A stretch of 64,000 nt of DNA from Pleurocapsa sp. PCC 7327 (lineage in GTDB: Bacteria > Cyanobacteriota > Cyanobacteriia > Cyanobacteriales > Microcystaceae), in assembly GCF_000317025.1 (NCBI RefSeq), contig NC_019689.1:819501-883500 (forward strand), given 5' to 3'. Both the position numbers and the translations under genes were made by a program. This document shows, piece by piece, positions 37,042 to 45,205 of this stretch. Under the pieces are notes generated by a model that had not been told where the DNA came from, searched no databases, and was given only the letters and a program-made list of their open reading frames with translations. Numbering within the stretch: the first letter of the stretch is position 1; every line of letters begins with the position of its first letter.

Positions 37042-37473
37042 CTACTGAGATGGGAAATGATTGAATAGTTCAAAAACTTGTCGGCAAAAATGTTTGAGTC
37101 TTTCAGCTACATCGGCTGCTGGCTGATAATCGCCGACTAACTGCCAGTTATCGATGGTTGAGAGTCGCCAAGCCTGTCCCTGATAATTGAATCCTACAGT
37201 TTCTATCCCGATCAATCTTTGGAACTTATCTTCAGGATCTTGGTGAAAGCGAATCTGTACCAGAATACTGCGACTTTGGAATCTCGGACTCCATCCAGGA
37301 AAATGAAAGCCAATATCGATAGAATGGGGATCGACCCACTCGCGAGTATCGGGATCGTTGCGCCAAGGTTTTAAATCGGCTCTGGCATCAGGAAATGCAG
37401 CCTTAAATAAATTGACGACTGCTGCAATTTTAGTGGTTATTTCTAATCCTTTCGCTTGCTCTGATGCATTCAT
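37042..37473 (-). CDS. Conserved hypothetical protein
   Basis: About 143 residues from Met at 37473 (MNASEQAKGLEITTKIAAVV); an earlier Met at 37497 is possible. The sequence is soluble and mixed alpha/beta with many aromatic residues (WRNDPDTREWVDPHSIDIGFHFPGWS). No known domain or catalytic motif is recognised. Upstream of the HoxF-like gene on the same strand, 99 bases apart, so co-transcription is possible but not shown. Confidence 0.65.
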   Translation of the reverse strand: MNASEQAKGLEITTKIAAVVNLFKAAFPDARADLKPWRNDPDTREWVDPHSIDIGFHFPGWSPRFQSRSILVQIRFHQDPEDKFQRLIGIETVGFNYQGQAWRLSTIDNWQLVGDYQPAADVAERLKHFCRQVFELFNHFPSQ

Positions 37474-37543
37474 GCCCGCCCTCCTACTATGAGTCACTCA
37501 GGATTGTTAAAGGACTTTATTATTTATTACAAGTTAAACCAAA

Positions 37544-37648
37544 ATGATTTACTGTATCCCTTGGCAGGATTTAAAGAGAATCGGCTTAGAACAAGTTGCG
37601 AGGAGTTTCCTACCAGGTTGCTCAAAGTGCCAACAAGCAGTAAGGTGA
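37544..37648 (+). CDS. Possible small protein (34 residues)
   Basis: ATG at 37544 to TGA at 37648 gives a 34-residue peptide with a compact basic C-terminus that includes LPGCSKCQQAVR. It lies in an otherwise empty gap upstream of the alpha/beta-hydrolase-like gene. No ribosome-binding site is clear and no homologue is recognised; it may be chance or a gene remnant. Confidence 0.2.
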   Translation: MIYCIPWQDLKRIGLEQVARSFLPGCSKCQQAVR

Positions 37649-37690
37649 CAGAAAATAAAATGAATTGATAAATAAGGATAACAAACCCCA

Positions 37691-38539
37691 GTGGCAATAG
37701 TAGAAAATTCTCTTATAGTTGGTTCGCTCGCCTGGTTTTATCGAGAAGTTGTCCCAAATCGAGAAAGCGATAAGCCACCCGTCTTGTTGCTGCATGGTTT
37801 ACCCGCTCAAAGTTATACCTGGCGCAAAGTTATGCCAGCTTTAGCCGAATATGGATTTAGAGCGATCGCGCCTGATTGGATTGGTTCTGGTTTTTCGGCT
37901 AAACCAGAAAAACGAGATTTTGCTTATACCCCAAATGCCTATCTAGAAACACTCTCTGCTTTTATTCAATCTTTAGCCATTAACAAGTTTTCCCTCGTCG
38001 TTCAGGGATTTCTCGCTTCGGTTGGTTTGCAGTACGCTTTGCGCAATTCAGACGCGATCGATCGCTTAGTTATCATTAATACTCCTTTGTTCCCTACAGC
38101 TAAATTACCCTGGAAAATGCAACAGTGGGGACTGCCTCTGATTGGAGATATGTTAACTCAAGATCCCCTATTGGTCGATCGCACTTTGGAGGGAGGAAGC
38201 GGATTTGTCATTGCTGATAAGGATTTAGATATCTACCGCCAACCCTTTCTCAAAAGTTCTGCGGCAGGACGCGCTTTAGTGGCTACAATCAAAAACTTAA
38301 AACTTTCCGAAACCCTAGCAGAGGTGGAATCTGGCTTTTCTAGTTGGGAAAAACCCACCCTAATGATCTGGGGAATGGCAGATCCCTGGCTTTCTGTTGA
38401 AGATGCCCAAAAGTTAGCCAATTCTAAACCAAATGTAGAATTGGCTAAGCTAGAGGAAGCCAAACATTATCCTCAAGAACATTGGTCAAAAGAAGTTGGA
38501 GGTGAAATTGCTAACTTTTTACGCCGTCAGGTAGTTTGA
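37691..38539 (+). CDS. Alpha/beta-hydrolase-fold protein lacking the usual nucleophile
   Basis: A 282-residue protein starting at GTG 37691. It is built like haloalkane-dehalogenase-type hydrolases: an oxyanion-hole motif LLLHGLPAQSYTW (33-44), DWIGSGFSAKP (62-72), and a late His in EEAKHYPQEHW. At the nucleophile elbow, where Asp or Ser is expected, the sequence is VVQGFLASVG (103-112), with Gly106 at the nucleophile position. It therefore looks non-catalytic or uses another residue. Cytoplasmic; downstream neighbour is a cytochrome b561-like gene. Confidence 0.82.
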   Translation: MAIVENSLIVGSLAWFYREVVPNRESDKPPVLLLHGLPAQSYTWRKVMPALAEYGFRAIAPDWIGSGFSAKPEKRDFAYTPNAYLETLSAFIQSLAINKFSLVVQGFLASVGLQYALRNSDAIDRLVIINTPLFPTAKLPWKMQQWGLPLIGDMLTQDPLLVDRTLEGGSGFVIADKDLDIYRQPFLKSSAAGRALVATIKNLKLSETLAEVESGFSSWEKPTLMIWGMADPWLSVEDAQKLANSKPNVELAKLEEAKHYPQEHWSKEVGGEIANFLRRQVV

Positions 38540-38635
38540 CTATTCGGTTAACCCAGGCATAAATGAAATTAAAATCTAACTTGGCTACCAGAAGCCATCC
38601 AACCATGACAGTGTAGATTTTGTACAACAGAAACC

Positions 38636-39238
38636 ATGTCTCGCTCTCGTCCCTATCAACCTTTGTTGCTCCGAATCCTTCACGGTTTTAATGCTTTCAT
38701 TGCTGTTTTGGCAATTATTACCTCATTTTGGGTCTACAATACCTACGACGGTCGTTTGATTCGGATTCCGCTACCCAAAATTAACGACATTATCAGCATT
38801 CACGGCACATTTGGTTTAACTTTTCTGTTGATTATGCCTGCCTTGGCAATCTACAGTTTTCATTGGGGTCAAAAACGTTTAGTTCAAGCCGACTCGTTGG
38901 CAAAACTGACGCAGGTAGGTAAACCCATTTGGTGGTACACTCTTCATCGAATAGTCAATACCTTAATGTTAATTGCAGCTACTTTTGCTCTCATCACGGG
39001 AAGACAGATGAAGGAAGAATGGCTTCCTGCTGGAGAATTACATCATATTTGGTATCAACTACATCTGTTGGGATGGGGAATTTTAACCTGTTGTCTCTTC
39101 ATCCACCTACTCATGTCAGTTAAGGTTGGCGGAATCGCGCTAATCGTATCGATGTTTGAGTGGCAGCATAAACCAGAAGATTCGCCTCGCCTGTGGTGGC
39201 AAAAAGTCCGTTCTCTCTTACATCGCGAGAAACCATAA
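38636..39238 (+). CDS. Cytochrome b561-like membrane protein
   Basis: A 200-residue protein with four predicted membrane helices (about 12-32, 48-68, 102-120 and 140-165). Candidate haem-ligand histidines lie in HGFNA, SIHGTFG, TLHRIVN and WYQLHLLGW, the cytochrome b/b6 (Ni-hydrogenase b-type) pattern. Likely a quinone-linked electron carrier in the plasma or thylakoid membrane; partner unknown. A tiny membrane-protein frame follows after 5 bases. Confidence 0.82.
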   Translation: MSRSRPYQPLLLRILHGFNAFIAVLAIITSFWVYNTYDGRLIRIPLPKINDIISIHGTFGLTFLLIMPALAIYSFHWGQKRLVQADSLAKLTQVGKPIWWYTLHRIVNTLMLIAATFALITGRQMKEEWLPAGELHHIWYQLHLLGWGILTCCLFIHLLMSVKVGGIALIVSMFEWQHKPEDSPRLWWQKVRSLLHREKP

Positions 39239-39243
39239 AATCG

Positions 39244-39414
39244 ATGAAGCAAAGGAATTTAATTCTTATAGGGGTAGAAATTTTGGTGATGGCAGGGATT
39301 GTTTTTGCCTTTGTTTCCCCTTTGTTTTCTCCTTCAGAAACAGAAGATGAAACATCATCTCGCATCCGCGCGATCGCTCTTAAAATAAATACAAAATCAT
39401 CTATCCACTCTTGA
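39244..39414 (+). CDS. Small single-helix membrane protein
   Basis: A 56-residue frame from ATG 39244, five bases after the cytochrome gene. It begins MKQRNLILIGVEILVMAGIV, a typical short membrane helix, then a polar tail. The tight spacing and hydrophobic pattern suggest a real small subunit, though the length allows chance. Function unknown. Confidence 0.5.
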   Translation: MKQRNLILIGVEILVMAGIVFAFVSPLFSPSETEDETSSRIRAIALKINTKSSIHS

Positions 39415-39439
39415 TAATTCCTTAACTGGATTTAAGATC

Positions 39440-39829
39440 GTGTCCGATGTTGATAGAACGGAAATATTAGCAACTAACGAGGCTTTTTATCAAGCTTTTG
39501 AGAAAAAAGATATTAAGGCAATGAGCCTAGTCTGGTGGCAAGGCGGTAGTCTGTGCATTCATCCCGGCGGTAACGTGTTAAAGGGTTGGGAAGAAGTCCG
39601 TCACTCTTGGGAGCAAATTTTTCGCCATACTGACTATCTAGAAATTGGTATCGAGTTAGTCAATATAGAAATAGGCTCTCAAATTGCTTATGTCGTTCTT
39701 ATTGAAACCATACTGCAAGTTAGCCGGGGCAGATCGTTTCAAGCTCAATCGACAGCAACTAATATTTTTGAGAAAATGGCTCAAAAATGGTATTTAGTTC
39801 ACCATCATGGCAGTCCGATTATGCGTTGA
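39440..39829 (+). CDS. SnoaL/NTF2-like (DUF4440-type) protein
   Basis: A 129-residue protein from GTG 39440. It has the cone-shaped NTF2-like fold pattern: an N-terminal helix pair (ATNEAFYQAFEKKDIKAMSLVW), then strands, including LCIHPGGNVLKGWEEVRHSW, and the terminal WYLVHHHGSPI. This branch resembles YybH/ketosteroid-isomerase-like proteins of unknown substrate. It follows the cytochrome/small-protein genes on the same strand. Confidence 0.8.
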   Translation: MSDVDRTEILATNEAFYQAFEKKDIKAMSLVWWQGGSLCIHPGGNVLKGWEEVRHSWEQIFRHTDYLEIGIELVNIEIGSQIAYVVLIETILQVSRGRSFQAQSTATNIFEKMAQKWYLVHHHGSPIMR

Positions 39830-39869
39830 GTAGAGACGCGAGCGCACTCCTACGACTATCATTATACAG

Positions 39870-40637
39870 CTAGGCTAGATCGTACAAGCTAAATTCCTCG
39901 CGAATGGCTGGCGTTAGAATTCGATGATCCAAAAAAGCTTTAAGTCGCAAAATTCGACTTTTAATCGAGATTTTTGGGTTTTGAGCTTGTCCGTAAAGAA
40001 GATTTTCTCCATGTTTAATGTAAACCGCACCAGCAAAAGGGAGGGTATCGAGAATTTTTCCTCTTTTTTCTAAAGTATTTTTGATTTCTCTGTGACGATA
40101 ATATTTATAGATATGCCAGGTTAATTCTTCTTCTGTAAACTGTTCGGGAAGATCGTATAAGTCAGTTTTAATAATGGTACTGGTACCGCAGTAGCGCTCG
40201 AATCCTTTTCGCATAATTTTTATGTATTTACTGCCGTCTTTATACCAGTAACCTCTTCTAATTAACCAGCCATTTTCTTGAAGGCGATCGCCGACAAATT
40301 TAGCTAAATGTTTACTAACGCAGTCATCTGCATCGACAATCATGACATGAGACGCATCGAGTTTTCGAGCATGATTTAGTCCTCTTAAAACTTTACGTTC
40401 TCTATCAAAATCTTTAGATTCTAGATCGGCTCCTGGTAGGGGAAAATCAACTTCAATGTAAGTAATATGAGGATGGCTAAATTGAATCTGGGGTTTTTCG
40501 TTACAGACAACAATCACTTGGAAATTTGATGAAGTCTGATTGCAAACCGAACGAATGCTTCTTTCAAATAACTTAGAAATTGCTTCCCACGAACTCGATA
40601 CTTTAGGACTCTTGAGAGGAATAATAAAAGCTAACAT
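39870..40637 (-). CDS. Glycosyltransferase family 2-like protein
   Basis: A 255-residue GT-A fold protein. An N-terminal nucleotide-binding strand (MLAFIIPLKSP), the metal-binding DAD in HVMIVDADDCVSKHL (about 96-108) and FQVIVVCNEKP support a family 2 transferase. The sugar donor is unknown. It lies 13 bases downstream of another glycosyltransferase gene on the same strand, with which it forms a pair in the surface-glycan block. Confidence 0.8.
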   Translation of the reverse strand: MLAFIIPLKSPKVSSSWEAISKLFERSIRSVCNQTSSNFQVIVVCNEKPQIQFSHPHITYIEVDFPLPGADLESKDFDRERKVLRGLNHARKLDASHVMIVDADDCVSKHLAKFVGDRLQENGWLIRRGYWYKDGSKYIKIMRKGFERYCGTSTIIKTDLYDLPEQFTEEELTWHIYKYYRHREIKNTLEKRGKILDTLPFAGAVYIKHGENLLYGQAQNPKISIKSRILRLKAFLDHRILTPAIREEFSLYDLA

Positions 40638-40650
40638 AGTTATTGCGATT

Positions 40651-41673
40651 TTATTTAGCTAACGTTCTAGAAATTTTTTGAGCCGCTTTTTGCCAAAAAC
40701 GGTTCACTTTCGTCAGCAAACTAGGGGGGATTAATCTTGCTGGTCTTAGCTCTGGTTGCTTGAGAAAGCGATAGTATAAGAAGATATCTTTGTAACGAAT
40801 ATCTGCATCTTCTCCCCGACACAAACGAGCAAAATCGCTAGAAGAATAATTCATATAATGAATGCGATGAATGGGTTTTAATCCCTGTTCGTTATAGAGA
40901 ACATTATCGATATTGACAAAAGGATCTTTATCGGCACAGTTCCCCGTTCTATCTTTGCCATCGGGAGAAAGAGTAAAGTTATAAAGCGGGCGATCGCAGC
41001 GAAAGGTTAGATAATTAAACAAAAAAACATCATCCCACCAACCGAGTCCATTAATCCATTCAACTTCTTTATGTTCGATTAGTTTTTCTTTAAGTTCTAA
41101 AAGTTCTTGAGGCGAAAAAAAACCTGCTTTAGAAGCAAAAAAACTGGCATCGTGAATTTTAGGTCGAATATCTGCCTCTCGATAGGACGTTGAGGCTTCA
41201 ATTAGGGAAATATTTAAAGCTGCTACGGAAGTGGCTTTTTTATGTTCCCAGTCGTCAAAGACAAAATCATATTCTTGTAATTTTTTAAATACGCCATCTA
41301 CTGGCTTCATTGCTAAGTTATCGGCTTCATAGAAAACAAATTCATCAAAATCGCCGTCAAAAGCCACAAATTTTCGCTGTAGATGGCTATTATACCATCT
41401 CGGACGGTTTATTTTGCTCTCTTTCGCTCTCGAATGTGCGTTCCAAACCTCACGAGCAAAATCTTCCCATCGTTGAATAGATTCTTGTTTTTCAAACAGG
41501 ATAAGGTTGGGTCGATTTTTTATCTCTTGTTTGACCTTTTCGAGGCGATCGTCGTAAGGAATTATACAAATTGGCAGATCGGAACTGACATTGGCTTCAA
41601 TACTATTAATCAGAGCCACCAGTTGATCGTACACGACATCATTTGCTAAGGTATAAATTCCCTTGGAAGGCAT
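40651..41673 (-). CDS. Npun_R2821/Npun_R2823-family glycosyltransferase-like protein
   Basis: A 340-residue protein of a cyanobacterial family with a GT-A-like fold (YTLANDVVYDQLVALINSIEANV, ICIIPYDDR, EFVFYEADNLAMKPVD with an ExD-type acidic motif). It likely transfers a sugar during surface-polysaccharide synthesis; no substrate is known. Divergent from the family 2 glycosyltransferase gene at 41781 and paired with the downstream gene at 39870. Confidence 0.8.
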   Translation of the reverse strand: MPSKGIYTLANDVVYDQLVALINSIEANVSSDLPICIIPYDDRLEKVKQEIKNRPNLILFEKQESIQRWEDFAREVWNAHSRAKESKINRPRWYNSHLQRKFVAFDGDFDEFVFYEADNLAMKPVDGVFKKLQEYDFVFDDWEHKKATSVAALNISLIEASTSYREADIRPKIHDASFFASKAGFFSPQELLELKEKLIEHKEVEWINGLGWWDDVFLFNYLTFRCDRPLYNFTLSPDGKDRTGNCADKDPFVNIDNVLYNEQGLKPIHRIHYMNYSSSDFARLCRGEDADIRYKDIFLYYRFLKQPELRPARLIPPSLLTKVNRFWQKAAQKISRTLAK

Positions 41674-41780
41674 TGAAAAAACTCCTAACTTAGCTAAGCG
41701 ATCGCAATTTGCGATTATAGACCGTAGTATGGTTTAATCGAGCAGGCTATATTTAAATATACATATCTAGAATTAATGCT

Positions 41781-42704
41781 ATGCCCCAGATAGCTGCTAT
41801 TATTTGTACCCACAATCGAGAGAATTACTTAGGAGCAGCCATTGATAGTTTACTCGCTCAAGAGTGCAACGATTTTGAAGTATTAGTAGTCGATAATGGC
41901 TCTACCGATCGCACCAAAGAGGTCATAGAATCGCGCCTTTCCCATCCTCGATTGAAATACGTCTACGAACCCGTTCTCGGTTTGTCCGTCGCCCGCAATA
42001 CAGGCGCCAGAGAAACGTCCGCACCGATTCTTGCCTACCTCGATGACGATGCTGAGGCAAGTTCCCAATGGCTGAGGGTACTAATAGAAGCCTACCATAG
42101 CAATGAAAAACTGGCGATCGCAGGCGGTAAAGTCACCTTAATTTGGTCTGGCGGCATCATCCCTCCCAAGTGGATTTCTCCTGACATGGCAGCGGGACTG
42201 GGTGCCTACGACCTCGGCGATCGCGTCGTCTACATTGACAAACCTAGCTTAACTCCCAGAGGATTAAATTATTCCCTTCGACGTACATTTCTCGAACAAA
42301 TGGGCGGTTTTGATGCTAACTTGGGGCGAATAGGCAAAAAATTGCTATCCAACGAAGAATTATATATGACAGAATTAGCCCTCCAACACGGTTGGCAAGT
42401 TGCCTATCTTCCCGATGCCCTCGTCGCGCACAACGTCGCGCCAGAACGCTTAAAACCGGACTGGTTTTGGCAACGCAGTTGGTGGCAAGGCGTGAGCGAA
42501 TGCTATCGAGAAGAAGTGGCGGGGCGCACGGGAATCGCTCAACTCGGACGCGGCGGAGAACGTTTGCTCCGTGGGCTGTACAAAGCTTTGAAGTATATTA
42601 ATGACCCCGCCGCGCGCTTTGACAATCTCGCCTATGCCTACGGACAAATCGGTTATCTTACTGAAGTTATTAAAGTGATGTTAGGCGGGAAATCTAGTTC
42701 TTAG
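41781..42704 (+). CDS. Glycosyltransferase family 2
   Basis: A 307-residue GT2 enzyme: N-terminal IICTHNRENYLGAAIDSLLAQ, donor-binding VVDNGSTDRT, metal-binding DDDAE in ILAYLDDDAEAS (about 90-101) and the acceptor-side GGFDANLGRIGKKLLSNEE. Catalytic base candidate in SNEELYM. Makes a glycosidic bond in a cell-surface glycan, exact product unknown. Followed by the Gmd-like gene. Confidence 0.92.
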   Translation: MPQIAAIICTHNRENYLGAAIDSLLAQECNDFEVLVVDNGSTDRTKEVIESRLSHPRLKYVYEPVLGLSVARNTGARETSAPILAYLDDDAEASSQWLRVLIEAYHSNEKLAIAGGKVTLIWSGGIIPPKWISPDMAAGLGAYDLGDRVVYIDKPSLTPRGLNYSLRRTFLEQMGGFDANLGRIGKKLLSNEELYMTELALQHGWQVAYLPDALVAHNVAPERLKPDWFWQRSWWQGVSECYREEVAGRTGIAQLGRGGERLLRGLYKALKYINDPAARFDNLAYAYGQIGYLTEVIKVMLGGKSSS

Positions 42705-42821
42705 TTTTTTGTTAGTAGATAGTGGTTAGTAGGAAGAAAACACCTAGCGACTAACTACTATCTACTAATTAGCATCTTCTAATTACTAGCTAATAACTTA
42801 CTAGCTAATAACTAATGACTA
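42705..42821. repeat. Short tandem heptamer-type repeats (STRR-like) before the Gmd-like gene
   Basis: The spacer is built from short units: ACTAGCTAATAACT in tandem, then AATGACT twice, with further TAGTAGATAGTGGTTAG-type words. The last AATGACT unit supplies the start codon of the following gene (ATG at 42822). Such heptamer repeats are described in cyanobacterial genomes. Confidence 0.75.
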
Positions 42822-43796
42822 ATGACTAAAAAAGCATTAATTTGTGGTGTATCGGGACAAGATGGAGCTTATTTAGCACAGCTGCTCTTAAATAAAGGCT
42901 ATATCGTCTGCGGAACCTCGCGAGATGCTCAAATGTCCTCTTTTAGAAATCTGGCGCGTCTGGGAATCCGCGAGCAAGTAAAATTAGAATCCATGTCGCT
43001 CAATGATTTTCGCAGCGTCTTGCAAGTGCTGATGAAAATTGAGCCAGACGAGGTATACAACCTAGCGGGGCAGAGTTCAGTCGGTCTTTCTTTCGAGCAA
43101 CCCGTAGAAACCCTGGAAAGTATCGCCACGGGAACCTTAAATCTTCTGGAGGCAATTCGCTTTACAGGTGCGCCGATCAAACTCTACAATGCGGGTTCTA
43201 GTGAATGCTTTGGGGATATCGGCGATTGCCCTGCCGATGAAACGACTCCCTTTCGTCCCAGAAGTCCCTATGCGGTAGCAAAAGCGGCTGCTTTTTGGGA
43301 AGTGGCCAACTACCGCGAAGCTTACGGAATCTTTGCCTGTTCCGGCATTCTTTTCAATCACGAATCTCCCTTGCGTCCCCAGCGATTTGTCACGCAAAAA
43401 ATTATTGCCGCCGTCACTCGGATAGCCAAAGGAAGTAACGAACAACTTCATCTGGGCAATATTTCGATCGAACGCGATTGGGGATGGGCGCCGGAATACG
43501 TAGAAGCGATGCATTTAATGTTACAGCAAGACAAACCTGACGATTACGCGATCGCCACTGGAGAAAGTTACTCGCTAGAAGCATTCGTCGCTGAGGCGTT
43601 TGCTTGTGTTGGATTGGACTGGCGCGATCGTGTTATTACGGATTCTAGCTTATTGCGACCTACCGATTTAGCCATTAGTCGAGGCAACCCCGCTAAAGCC
43701 AAAAAACACTTAGGTTGGCAAGCTCAATATAAAATGCCCGATGTCGTCCGCATGATGGTAGAAGCGAAAATGAACGATGATGATGTGAGGGAATGA
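42822..43796 (+). CDS. GDP-mannose 4,6-dehydratase-like NAD-dependent epimerase/dehydratase
   Basis: A 324-residue extended short-chain dehydrogenase. NADP-binding GVSGQDGAYLAQLLL, the catalytic triad region NAGSSECFG and SPYAVAK (Tyr and Lys of YxxxK), and the Gmd-typical RDWGWAPEYVEAMHLML and LRPTDL match the GDP-mannose dehydratase family. It is shorter than most Gmd proteins, so GDP-mannose is likely but not proven. The product GDP-4-keto-6-deoxymannose would feed deoxysugar synthesis for the neighbouring glycosyltransferases. The start codon lies in a heptamer repeat. Confidence 0.87.
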   Translation: MTKKALICGVSGQDGAYLAQLLLNKGYIVCGTSRDAQMSSFRNLARLGIREQVKLESMSLNDFRSVLQVLMKIEPDEVYNLAGQSSVGLSFEQPVETLESIATGTLNLLEAIRFTGAPIKLYNAGSSECFGDIGDCPADETTPFRPRSPYAVAKAAAFWEVANYREAYGIFACSGILFNHESPLRPQRFVTQKIIAAVTRIAKGSNEQLHLGNISIERDWGWAPEYVEAMHLMLQQDKPDDYAIATGESYSLEAFVAEAFACVGLDWRDRVITDSSLLRPTDLAISRGNPAKAKKHLGWQAQYKMPDVVRMMVEAKMNDDDVRE

Positions 43797-43993
43797 CGAG
43801 GGGATGGGGAGAACCGGGAGTGTGGGGAGTGTGGGAAGAGGAGGAGACAATTAACGACTAACCATTGTACGGGCGGGTTTTGTGCGGTAAGCGTAGATAA
43901 ATCTCTCGCGTTTTTAGATAAACTCGCCCCTACGACTACTTCCCAATGACCAATAACAAAAGACAAATGACAGATGACAAATGATAAACAACA
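43797..43993. repeat. Composite repeat-rich spacer (G-rich run, palindrome, heptamer words)
   Basis: Contains a G-rich run (near 43800-43845), GAGACAATTAACGACTAACC at 43844-43863 which recurs inverted at 48456-48475, a MITE-like inverted repeat at 43867-43933, and ACCAATAACAAAAGAC at 43949-43964 which recurs inverted at 57237-57252. No coding frame is evident. Confidence 0.75.
43867..43933. repeat. MITE-like inverted repeat (GTACGGGCGGGTTT ... AAACTCGCCCCTAC)
   Basis: A 67-base element whose 14-base ends are inverted repeats matching at 12 of 14 positions. The ends resemble the shorter palindrome at 16873-16900. No target-site duplication was established. Confidence 0.6.
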
Positions 43994-45199
43994 ATGAACA
44001 TTCTAACGATCTGCTCTACCTTCCCCTACCCCCCAACGCGAGGAGGAACGCAAGGAAGGACGTTTAATTTACTCAAGACGCTTACTCAAAACCATGCCGT
44101 CACGCTGATTACCCAACGATCGCAAGACGTAACGGAAGAAATAGAGGCATTGCGTCAGTATGTCAAGGAGTTAGTAGTCTTTCCCCGTCCAACTGAGCTA
44201 GAAGCAGGAATACCTGCAAAAATAAAGCGATTTGGTCAATTTTTGCTGAGAGGAACGCCGCCTAACGTTCTCTTTCTCTACTGCGAGGAAATCCAAAAAT
44301 GGATCGATAAAGCAGTCGCAGCTGAAAAATTTGAGGTAATTACCTGCGAACACAGCGTCAATGAAATCTATATCCGTCCGGAGTGGAAAAAACAGGTACG
44401 AACAATACTTAATATCCACAGTTCCGTCTACCGAACTTGTAAAAATCAACTCGAAACGGGAACGTCGGATAACGAATGGCGCGATCGCCTGTACTTGCCT
44501 TTACTACGCCGCTACGAACGGCAAACCCTACGCAAGTTTTCTCGCGTTGTCGTTACAACCGACGAAGACGAACAGCAGATGAAAGCCTTTGCACCAGAAG
44601 CAGAGATAATTTTAATTCCCAATGGAGTCGATTTAGAAACCTTTCCTTACCGAAAAGCCGATCCTGGCGGACATAATTTAGTTTTTGTCGGCGGCTTGGA
44701 TTATTTTGTCAATATTGATGCGGCTTGCTTTTTTAGTCTAGAAGTTTTGCCCGTCGTGCAACAAAAATACCCGGATGCGACTCTAACTTTAGTTGGTTCC
44801 AAACCTTCCCCAGAAGTACAAGCTTTAGCCAAACGTCCTGGAATTACGGTAACGGGTCGCGTTCCTTCCGTTGCCGAGTATTTACATAAAGCTACCGTGG
44901 CAGTTATTCCCTTGCGCACGGGGTTTGGCATGAAATTCAAAACCCTAGAATCGATGGCGGCAGGAGTGCCGGTGGTCGCTAGCGATCGCGGTTTGGAAGG
45001 CTTAGAAGTCGATCGCCCGAATGTCCCTTTACGTGCCTTGCGTGCCAACCGCGTCGAAGACTATGTAGAGGCGATTAGTCGTCTGTTTGAAGATACTCGA
45101 TTGCGAGAAACTTTATCTCGTAACGGACGAGAATTAATCGAGCAAGAATACACTTGGGAACGACTGGGAAAGAGTTACGAGCAAGTCCTCACAAACTGA
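43994..45199 (+). CDS. Glycosyltransferase family 4 (GT-B fold)
   Basis: A 401-residue GT-B enzyme. The N-terminal Rossmann half begins NILTICSTFPYPPTRGGTQG; the C-terminal half carries the donor-binding GFGMKFKTLESMAAGVPVVA and E-x7-E region (about 308-330). Retaining transferase of unknown donor, last plus-strand gene of the glycan block, convergent with the sugar-ABC permease gene with 6 bases between. Confidence 0.92.
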   Translation: MNILTICSTFPYPPTRGGTQGRTFNLLKTLTQNHAVTLITQRSQDVTEEIEALRQYVKELVVFPRPTELEAGIPAKIKRFGQFLLRGTPPNVLFLYCEEIQKWIDKAVAAEKFEVITCEHSVNEIYIRPEWKKQVRTILNIHSSVYRTCKNQLETGTSDNEWRDRLYLPLLRRYERQTLRKFSRVVVTTDEDEQQMKAFAPEAEIILIPNGVDLETFPYRKADPGGHNLVFVGGLDYFVNIDAACFFSLEVLPVVQQKYPDATLTLVGSKPSPEVQALAKRPGITVTGRVPSVAEYLHKATVAVIPLRTGFGMKFKTLESMAAGVPVVASDRGLEGLEVDRPNVPLRALRANRVEDYVEAISRLFEDTRLRETLSRNGRELIEQEYTWERLGKSYEQVLTN

Positions 45200-45205
45200 T
45201 GACCC

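Noticed and set aside
37544-37648. tRNA or small RNA in the gap before the alpha/beta-hydrolase gene
   Set aside because: No cloverleaf with T-arm GTTCRA and acceptor stem could be found.
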